Source: Paraprevotella stercoravium (GTDB lineage: Bacteria; Bacteroidota; Bacteroidia; Bacteroidales; Bacteroidaceae). Taken from it: a DNA stretch of 10,158 bases. Position 1 is the first letter of the stretch, and every line of letters starts with the position of its first letter. Below the pieces are notes generated by a model. That model was not told the origin of the DNA and searched no databases. It saw only the letters and a program-made list of their open reading frames with translations. A program made the translations under genes and the position numbers. This document shows positions 1-4,974 of the stretch, piece after piece. The DNA lies in NCBI GenBank assembly GCA_018883665.1, contig JAHLFU010000188.1, positions 1 to 10,158 of the forward strand. Reading direction: 5' to 3'.

Positions 1-122
1 GGGATGAGCATTCCGAAAAAGAATACTCCGCTGGTGGGGCAGAAGGCCAGTGCAAACAGTACACCGATCAGAAAAGCGCCCCAACCGCCACGGCGTGCTA
101 GTCCTTCGGCGTTTCCGTTGAC
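1..122 (-). pseudogene. Out-of-frame continuation of the ArsG/CcdA-type permease, cut by the window edge
   Basis: Read one frame away from the preceding fragment, the minus strand from about 122 to 1 gives NGNAEGLARRGGWGAF and then a hydrophobic stretch containing FALAFCPTSGVFFFG. This is the second conserved half-motif expected in CcdA/ArsG-type permeases, with the matching Cys-Pro. It has no stop down to base 1 and no start codon of its own near the junction. Inserting one base in the GGG run (complement of 122-124) would join both halves into one frame in a poorly conserved loop. This is either a real single-base deletion or a sequencing or assembly error. The remainder of the gene lies outside the window. 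Confidence 0.75.
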
Positions 123-487
123 CCGAACTGAGGCAGGTTCAGTTTGTCGCCTACAAGCAGAAATAGTCCGATCAACAGTAGCAGGGGAGCGAGAAACCAT
201 TCTCCAAGCTTGCTGACGGTGCTTTGTATGCCGAACATGCCGGAGCCTTCCTGAAGCATGTAGATCAAAAGGCTGCCCAGCAGAGTATAGCTCACGATGC
301 GCCCCAAGGGGTAAAGCAGTCCGTTGTGGAAAATCTTGTGCCGGCTTTCGATGTCCTTGCTGATGAATCCGATGGCGGCTATGTTGGTTGCCAACGGGCA
401 TGGCGACAAGGCGGTGAGCAGGCCCAGCAGAAAGGCGGTGACTGCCGGTATGGAACTGTTGTCGAGCAGGGTTTGCAGTTCGTCCAT
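98..487 (-). CDS. ArsG/CcdA-type membrane permease, N-terminal half (frame broken)
   Basis: The 129 residues are the start of a CcdA-like transporter of the group annotated in Bacteroides as ArsG, the proposed efflux permease for aromatic aminoarsenicals. Three hydrophobic segments are visible (about 14-40, 57-78 and 97-113). The first carries the family motif SPCPLATN with Cys30. Relatives have about six membrane segments and over 200 residues, so this frame ends about halfway, in the loop after segment three (GDKLNLPQFG). Residues 122-129 and the stop at 98-100 look like out-of-frame read-through. The ATG at 485-487 lies 6 bases after the stop of the ArsF-like gene, so the two are co-transcribed. 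The family match is from remembered motifs. A disulfide-relay role like that of CcdA is an alternative to arsenical efflux. Confidence 0.8.
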   Translation of the reverse strand: MDELQTLLDNSSIPAVTAFLLGLLTALSPCPLATNIAAIGFISKDIESRHKIFHNGLLYPLGRIVSYTLLGSLLIYMLQEGSGMFGIQSTVSKLGEWFLAPLLLLIGLFLLVGDKLNLPQFGSTETPKD

Positions 488-493
488 ATACCG

Positions 494-892
494 TTATTTT
501 AGCAGATTCTTTACCGTCTGTACGAGTCCCTTCTTGAAACCTTCCGGATCTTTTCGTGCCTGTTTGAAGGCAAACGGAGTGAGGTTCTTGGCGGTTTCCT
601 TGCCGTTGTTGTGTCCTACGACAAAGAGCGATGACCAGGTTACCTGATACTTTTCCGCCAACTTCTGATTTTCTTTTTGGGAAATGTCGATGGTCTTGAA
701 AACCACTTTACCGTTTTTCAACTCTGATGCCAACTGGGTGTTTACGGCATTGCGCGCGTTCTTTTCAATGGCCATACAGGTGGCGCAGCGCTGTTTTCCC
801 TGGAAATACAGAACTTCAACTTCCGATTGGGCTTTCAGACCGCTGTGTAGAAAAGGCAGACAAAATGTGAATGCCATTAGAATCCGTTTCAT
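494..892 (-). CDS. ArsF-like exported thioredoxin-fold protein (CxxC)
   Basis: This 132-residue protein begins with a typical signal peptide: Lys-Arg, a hydrophobic core and a likely cut near GLKAQ (about residue 22). The mature part starts with a beta strand (VEVLYFQG) followed by the redox motif C36-A-T-C39 on a helix start, then alternating strands and helices (KVVFKTIDIS, SLFVVG), as in a small thioredoxin fold. It fits the family named nitrophenyl compound nitroreductase subunit ArsF, known from arsEFG operons where ArsE and ArsF are linked to reduction of nitroaromatic arsenicals such as roxarsone. The downstream permease completes an FG pair. No ArsE gene is visible upstream, where a promoter and hairpins lie. 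It could equally be a periplasmic thiol-redox protein paired with a CcdA-type electron carrier. Confidence 0.82.
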   Translation of the reverse strand: MKRILMAFTFCLPFLHSGLKAQSEVEVLYFQGKQRCATCMAIEKNARNAVNTQLASELKNGKVVFKTIDISQKENQKLAEKYQVTWSSLFVVGHNNGKETAKNLTPFAFKQARKDPEGFKKGLVQTVKNLLK

Positions 893-946
893 TTTTTCTG
901 TTTGTTTTTAGTTTGTGTAATCACGAACATAAAGGCGAAAAAAAGA

Positions 947-961
947 TGCACTGACCGTGCA
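947..961. repeat. Small inverted repeat in the leader of the ArsF-like gene
   Basis: TGCAC (947-951) and GTGCA (957-961) form a perfect 5-base inverted repeat around a 5-base centre. It sits about 14 to 28 bases downstream of the predicted transcription start of the arsF-like gene. That would suit a repressor operator or a short mRNA hairpin. The arms are short, so chance cannot be excluded. Confidence 0.3.
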
Positions 962-980
962 AGTTTTTATCTGTTGTTTG

Positions 981-1011
981 CAAAATTACAAACATATGCC
1001 GATACGACCAA
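981..1011 (-). promoter_or_regulatory. Predicted promoter of the ArsF/ArsG pair
   Basis: On the minus strand TAATTTTG (988 to 981) matches the Bacteroides -7 consensus TAnnTTTG exactly. TTGG (1011 to 1008) lies 19 bases upstream and is one mismatch from the -33 TTTG. Transcription would begin near 975, giving a leader of about 80 bases before the ATG at 892. Confidence 0.55.
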
Positions 1012-1099
1012 TTTTTAGCGATTGAAATCTTGTATTATTGTTCGTCTTTTAACGTACTTTAGCCTTGTGACTTCTGAATACTGCTTTTGGAGGGCTCAG

Positions 1100-1141
1100 A
1101 AAATGCTCCTGATGATTTTTTCAAGTTGTCGGGAGCATTTT
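1100..1141. repeat. Long hairpin of unknown role in the gap between GH84 and ArsF genes
   Basis: AAAATGCTCC (1100-1109) pairs perfectly with GGAGCATTTT (1132-1141). The stem extends by up to four further pairs inward, including G-U pairs, leaving a T-rich loop. The ends are A/T-rich on both sides, so it could act as a bidirectional terminator. However, a good terminator for the GH84 gene already lies at 1167-1204, and no plus-strand gene reads into it from the left. Confidence 0.55.
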
Positions 1142-1166
1142 AAGTAAAGGTTTTCTTATAAGCCAT

Positions 1167-1204
1167 AAAGAAAAAGCTGTGTCGCCCGAAAGCAGACACA
1201 GCTT
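1167..1204 (-). terminator. Rho-independent terminator of the GH84 gene
   Basis: On the minus strand, 26 bases after the GH84 stop codon, AAGCTGTGTC (1204-1195) and GACACAGCTT (1183-1174) form a perfect 10-base stem with an 11-base loop. It runs directly into TTTTTCTTT (1175-1167). The T-run is on the minus-strand side only, which sets the direction. Confidence 0.85.
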
Positions 1205-1229
1205 GAATGGATTGGAATTAGTCATATTT

Positions 1230-3437
1230 TTATTTCTGTACTCTCAGAGTGAACTTCTTGAAGTAAACCTGAAGTTCTTTGCCGGAGTTGTTGGCCAGAC
1301 GGATATAGCTTAATCCCGGGGTCTTGATGTTTCCGACAATCTCGGTTTTCTCAGCCTCCTGAGTCAGCGGGACTGCGGTCCAGTTCTGTCCGTCGGCGCT
1401 GACTTCTACACGGAAGTTTCCGGCTATGTCTTTGGTTCCTAAGTCAATATAAATCTGTTCCATGCCGACGGCCTTGTCTGAAGCAATCTGTACGTAGCCG
1501 TTAGCTGGCCATTTGATGACTTCGTTCGACGGTGATACGTTGACATCCTGATGACGGGCGCGTACCGGCTGTATTTTCAGCTGAGGAACATCGCTGGTTA
1601 GTGTGTAAGGATTGTATTCAGCCTTGGCGTCCAGAGTGGTATTGTTTTTGGTGTTGTATTCGGTAATGGCCTTGGTGAACATTTCGTTCAGACTCGGTAA
1701 CAGAACCAGGCTGCCCACTTTGACACCCGGTTGGTAAGGATTCTGGTTCTCGGTCATGTCCAATTCATACATCTGGGTTTGCAGCGAGCGTGACCGGTTA
1801 TAATAAGTCATGAAGGTACTGTCTTTCTGCTCTATTGCCTGAATCATCTGGAGAACGCATTGTCCGTATTCACCTAATAACTTGCCTTGTTTCAGCCAAG
1901 GACGGATTTCTTCGATCAGGTAGGGATTCTCTGTGTCTGCCAGCAGAATGTCGCAAGCTGTTTCCAGTTGTTTGCATTCTGCCAATACACTTTCCATGGC
2001 CTTCTGTTCACCGGCTATCATAGCTTTCAGTGTAGGCTGTAAGTCTACACTTTCATCGCGGCGGAATCCGTGTCCGTTTGGACCGAGGTCAGAACTGTGT
2101 GATGCAAATTTTTCTAGATGTGAGCAATTCTGTGGCAACAGATCCTTGATGGCATTCTTCCATGACTTGATGCTGTCGTAGGTGTCCATGTTCCAGGTAT
2201 AGTCGGCCACACTGTAGAGTGAAATCTTTGAGGCCTCGGCACGCTCCATAGGGTTAGATACGAAGCCGGACATATCGTCCTTGATATCTGTAGCGTTGCC
2301 GTAAGTCGGACCGAGAAGCAGGTGGTCACGCACGTAATCATTTACCGGGAAGTTCCACCAGATATATGCTTTACGCTTGATGAGCGGATTGATCCAGTCC
2401 AGTGTCGGTTTGTCGATGCAGGCGATGACGCGGTCGCCGGTCCACATGATATGGATGCTTGGGTTAAGCTTTTCGCCTAGAGTTGTCAGATAGCCGCCTT
2501 TTAGGTTTGACCAACTCTTGTTGTATTCTGTCGGACACATGACGAGTGGAGTAACGTCCGGCTTTTTCTGGATAAACTCATTGTCAATGTAGTTCAGCAG
2601 TTCGGCTTGTTTGGTCGGGTTGGTTCCCTCGCCCCAGATATCGTCAAAGAATACGGCAAAGGAACGGACGCCCAGCTGATACATGGCTTCGAATTTTTGG
2701 ATCAGTGCATTGCGGTCTTCATCGGTCCACTTGATATCTTTTCCCGGATGAATGGCCCATACAAAATCCACCTCATAGCGGGCAGCTTGTTCCACCAGTT
2801 CGTGTATCTGTGTGGCTTCCTTTTCAGGATAAGGCTTGCGCCAGTTTGGTGAAGAGTGGTAAGGGTCGTCTTTCGGACCATAGATATAGGTGTTCATCTT
2901 ATTCTTTCCGTAGAACTCCAGCTGGCGCATACGGGCCTCGTGGCTCCATGGAGTGCCGTAGAAACCTTCTACCACACCGCGGAACTCAATGTCCGGATAG
3001 TCTTCTATGGTACACAGACTCAATTCTCCCTGACGGATCATCTGTCTCAGGGTCTGCACACCGTAGAATGTACCGCGTTGGTCGGCACCGGCAATTACAA
3101 TGCGGTTTTTCTGGATTTCCAGATAGTATCCTTCTTTCTTCTGAGGAATTTTCTTATCGTATTTTTTTACAGCCTTGTCGCCTTTTTTACCTACGATTAC
3201 CTGAAACTTGGCTTTGCCCTCTTTGTTGGGCATAATCTGTTTCAAAGCTTCAATGGCATGAGGGCAGCTGCCTTCTGCAACGACCAGTTTATAGGATTCC
3301 GGTAGAGCGAGGGTTTCTGAATTTTCCGTTAACTGAAACTCCTGAACTTTCGGCTGGAGGAGATCTTTGTTAGTTTGTGCCTGCAGGGAGGCTCCGCCTA
3401 ACATCAGGCAGAATAAAGGGAGAAAGTAATGTTTCAT
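1230..3437 (-). CDS. GH84 beta-N-acetylglucosaminidase (O-GlcNAcase-like)
   Basis: This 735-residue exported enzyme removes terminal beta-linked GlcNAc by substrate-assisted catalysis. Order: signal peptide (1 to about 21, ending LQAQ), an alpha/beta domain typical of hexosaminidases (about 25-148), the GH84 barrel (about 150-460), a helical region (about 460-610) and a beta-rich C-terminal domain resembling F5/8-type carbohydrate-binding modules. The catalytic pair is D265-D266 in FFDDI. Other active-site residues known from the B. thetaiotaomicron enzyme (recalled as D242/D243 there) all appear at an offset of 23: G158, K189, Y305, T333, W360, N362, D367 and N395. The enzyme is therefore predicted to be active. 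It has its own promoter and terminator. The natural substrate is not shown by the sequence; mucin-type or host O-GlcNAc glycans are plausible. Confidence 0.96.
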   Translation of the reverse strand: MKHYFLPLFCLMLGGASLQAQTNKDLLQPKVQEFQLTENSETLALPESYKLVVAEGSCPHAIEALKQIMPNKEGKAKFQVIVGKKGDKAVKKYDKKIPQKKEGYYLEIQKNRIVIAGADQRGTFYGVQTLRQMIRQGELSLCTIEDYPDIEFRGVVEGFYGTPWSHEARMRQLEFYGKNKMNTYIYGPKDDPYHSSPNWRKPYPEKEATQIHELVEQAARYEVDFVWAIHPGKDIKWTDEDRNALIQKFEAMYQLGVRSFAVFFDDIWGEGTNPTKQAELLNYIDNEFIQKKPDVTPLVMCPTEYNKSWSNLKGGYLTTLGEKLNPSIHIMWTGDRVIACIDKPTLDWINPLIKRKAYIWWNFPVNDYVRDHLLLGPTYGNATDIKDDMSGFVSNPMERAEASKISLYSVADYTWNMDTYDSIKSWKNAIKDLLPQNCSHLEKFASHSSDLGPNGHGFRRDESVDLQPTLKAMIAGEQKAMESVLAECKQLETACDILLADTENPYLIEEIRPWLKQGKLLGEYGQCVLQMIQAIEQKDSTFMTYYNRSRSLQTQMYELDMTENQNPYQPGVKVGSLVLLPSLNEMFTKAITEYNTKNNTTLDAKAEYNPYTLTSDVPQLKIQPVRARHQDVNVSPSNEVIKWPANGYVQIASDKAVGMEQIYIDLGTKDIAGNFRVEVSADGQNWTAVPLTQEAEKTEIVGNIKTPGLSYIRLANNSGKELQVYFKKFTLRVQK

Positions 3438-3465
3438 GAGGTTTTGTTTTTTGAATTTAATGATA

Positions 3466-3496
3466 CAAACATACGTAAATTAGTGCAGTTTCACAA
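3466..3496 (-). promoter_or_regulatory. Predicted promoter of the GH84 gene
   Basis: On the minus strand TATGTTTG (3473 to 3466) matches the -7 consensus TAnnTTTG exactly. TTGT (3496 to 3493) lies 19 bases upstream as a weak -33 element. The leader before the ATG at 3437 would be about 20-25 bases. The promoter abuts the terminator of the kinase gene, which suggests independent transcription of the two genes. Confidence 0.6.
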
Positions 3497-3506
3497 GAAT
3501 GTGTAT

Positions 3507-3538
3507 AAAAAAAAGCCCATTCTATAAAGAATGAGCTT
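3507..3538 (-). terminator. Rho-independent terminator of the kinase gene
   Basis: On the minus strand, 23 bases after the kinase stop codon, AAGCTCATTCT (3538-3528) and AGAATGGGCTT (3523-3513) form an 11-base stem with one G-U pair and a 4-base loop. It runs into eight T residues (3514-3507). Confidence 0.88.
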
Positions 3539-3561
3539 AAATCTTAAATAAAAAGTCAGAT

Positions 3562-4656
3562 TTAGTTCAGGCATTCCTGAATAAACTGTTTCATTTCCGG
3601 AGTGTGTTCCTCAACGCTCAGCAAAAGCTGGAACTGGTTCTTGGTACGCACCAGATTGTGTTCCGGATACTTGATCTTGTAGTAAGTGTCTCCGTTGATA
3701 TAGTCTGCCAGGAAGCGTACACACTGCATGTATGGGAACAATGCGGCAGCGTAAGGCAAGTTCTCGATCTCGATAGGAGTCAGGAAGCTCTGGGCTGATT
3801 TCAGGTAACCTTTGGTAAAGGCCTTGAAGATTTCCATATTGAAGCTTACCTTGCTCAGATCTGCCTCGTCCTCCTCGGCTGTATTGGCACCTGTACGTAG
3901 GAAGTCACCGTAGTCAGAGAAAATGAAGTTTGGCATTACGGTGTCCAGGTCGATAACGCACAATACCTGGTCGTTCTCGTCGAACATCATGTTGTTTACC
4001 TTGGTATCGCAGTGACAGATACGCTTTGGCAATTTGCCTTCACGGCCCAGACGCTCGGCCTTGCACATTTCGTCTGCGCGTTTTTCAATCTCGTCAATGT
4101 AGTATTTTACTTCGGCAACACGTCCCACTTTGTCTTCCTTAACGGCATCGCGCAACTGCTGCAGACGGAATTCCATGTTGTGGAAGTCCTTGATGGTTTC
4201 GCCCAGCTGTACCGGAATGTCAGCCAGCATGGCCTGGAAATTACCGAAGGCTTCTCCGGCAGCGTATGAAGATTCCGGATTTACGGCCTGCTTGGTGATG
4301 GCGTTCGGAATGAATACCATAATACGCCAGTAGCTTTCTCCATTGAAATAGAAATATTTGCTTCCGTCAACCAGAGGAACAAAAGTCAAAACCTTGCGGT
4401 CAATGTCGCTCTCGCCTTTTTCTTCCAGTTTCTTGCGGATATGAGAAGTAACGGCCTGAATGTTGTCTGCCAGCATTTCCACATCCGGGAAAATAGCATT
4501 GTTGATACGCTGCAAAACATAGTTCGGCTGATCGGCTTCGCTTGTAGTGACCATAAAGGTGTCATTGATCAGACCGGCGCCCAGAGGCTTGATTTCGGCA
4601 ACAGTGCCTTTAATGGCAAATTTTGATACAATTTCTTTCAATTCTGTTTGTTCCAT
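3562..4656 (-). CDS. nahK: N-acetylhexosamine 1-kinase-like protein (APH-fold kinase)
   Basis: The 364-residue cytosolic protein has the aminoglycoside-phosphotransferase kinase fold and a length close to Bifidobacterium NahK (about 359). NahK phosphorylates GlcNAc or GalNAc at carbon 1 with ATP. A glycine-containing nucleotide loop is seen at G26-A-G-L-I-N-D. The catalytic loop is H215-C-D217-T-K-V-N-N222, the HxDxxxxN form in which D217 is the expected base and N222 a metal ligand. The metal-binding segment is I235-D236-L-D238-T. There is no signal peptide or membrane segment. Homologues in Bacteroidales are often labelled mucin desulfatase after an old Prevotella gene, but nothing here resembles a sulfatase. 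The nearby GH84 gene and GlmM-like mutase fit a GlcNAc-1-phosphate route. The exact sugar specificity is inferred. Confidence 0.83.
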   Translation of the reverse strand: MEQTELKEIVSKFAIKGTVAEIKPLGAGLINDTFMVTTSEADQPNYVLQRINNAIFPDVEMLADNIQAVTSHIRKKLEEKGESDIDRKVLTFVPLVDGSKYFYFNGESYWRIMVFIPNAITKQAVNPESSYAAGEAFGNFQAMLADIPVQLGETIKDFHNMEFRLQQLRDAVKEDKVGRVAEVKYYIDEIEKRADEMCKAERLGREGKLPKRICHCDTKVNNMMFDENDQVLCVIDLDTVMPNFIFSDYGDFLRTGANTAEEDEADLSKVSFNMEIFKAFTKGYLKSAQSFLTPIEIENLPYAAALFPYMQCVRFLADYINGDTYYKIKYPEHNLVRTKNQFQLLLSVEEHTPEMKQFIQECLN

Positions 4657-4701
4657 AATTCAGAGAGATTTATTTTTTTATTGTTAGTTCGTAGAGTGTT
4701 A

Positions 4702-4709
4702 CAAATATA
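4702..4709 (-). promoter_or_regulatory. -7 promoter element of the kinase gene
   Basis: On the minus strand TATATTTG (4709 to 4702) matches TAnnTTTG exactly. It lies about 45 bases upstream of the ATG at 4656. No convincing TTTG is seen at the -33 position, so the promoter may be weak or need an activator. Confidence 0.5.
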
Positions 4710-4894
4710 AGTCTTTTTTGTGGAAATGTCTTTCAGACACGCGTTTTTTTTTAAGTAAGTTTGTTTTCCTTTAATGAAGGGGTTGATATCTGGTGTTTTC
4801 CTGACGTTTTTCTGCGCGATGGGATTGTCGGGGGATACATTATTTATATTTTGAGTGGAAGGGTAAAATAAAACTTAAAAAATGCAGAAAATGA

Positions 4895-4914
4895 AAATCT
4901 TTTCTAAAAGATTT
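4895..4914. repeat. 20-base palindrome, possible operator
   Basis: AAATCTTTT (4895-4903) and AAAAGATTT (4906-4914) are perfect 9-base arms around the 2-base centre CT. The palindrome lies 2 bases upstream of a -7 consensus match (4917-4924), where the -33 element and spacer would be. It could be a regulator site or a leader hairpin of the secreted-protein gene. Confidence 0.4.
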
Positions 4915-4916
4915 AT

Positions 4917-4924
4917 TAGATTTG
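4917..4924 (+). promoter_or_regulatory. Candidate -7 promoter element of the secreted-protein gene
   Basis: TAGATTTG matches TAnnTTTG exactly and would give a leader of about 45 bases to the ATG at 4975. There is no TTTG at -33; that place is taken by the palindrome at 4895-4914, as might occur at an activator-dependent promoter. A second match, TAAGTTTG at 4756-4763 with TTTC 21 bases upstream, is an alternative that would give a leader of about 205 bases. Confidence 0.35.
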
Positions 4925-4974
4925 CTTTAATAAAAAAAGAAAAACCCTTGGAAAAAATTAAACAATCAGGATTT

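Larger units (their letters stand above)
4657..4974. other. Divergent intergenic control region (318 bases)
   Basis: This AT-rich gap separates the minus-strand kinase gene from the plus-strand secreted-protein gene. It holds the kinase -7 box (4702-4709), a small hairpin TGTCT/AGACA (4727-4739), two plus-strand -7 matches (TAAGTTTG at 4756-4763 and TAGATTTG at 4917-4924) and a near-perfect palindrome at 4895-4914. The frame of the downstream gene stays open back to an ATG at 4882, but the segment 4882-4974 encodes a basic, low-complexity stretch and more likely is leader DNA. Confidence 0.5.

Noticed and set aside
4..216. Plus-strand open frame of 70 codons at the left edge
   Set aside because: It is antisense to both halves of the permease, whose conserved motifs read on the minus strand.
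893..1229. Possible small gene or tRNA in the 337-base gap
   Set aside because: No cloverleaf, no credible open frame with a start signal; only a promoter, an inverted repeat and two hairpins can be supported.
2810..3305. Two overlapping plus-strand open frames of 141 and 149 codons
   Set aside because: They are antisense to the well-supported GH84 gene and show no recognisable domain.
4727..4753. Small hairpin TGTCT/AGACA with a T-run downstream, resembling a plus-strand terminator
   Set aside because: The stem has only 5 pairs, the T-run is 4 bases away, and no plus-strand gene ends upstream.
4845..4853. TATATTTTG as a -7 box for the secreted-protein gene
   Set aside because: It has one base too many to fit TAnnTTTG and no -33 element at proper spacing; exact matches exist at 4756 and 4917.
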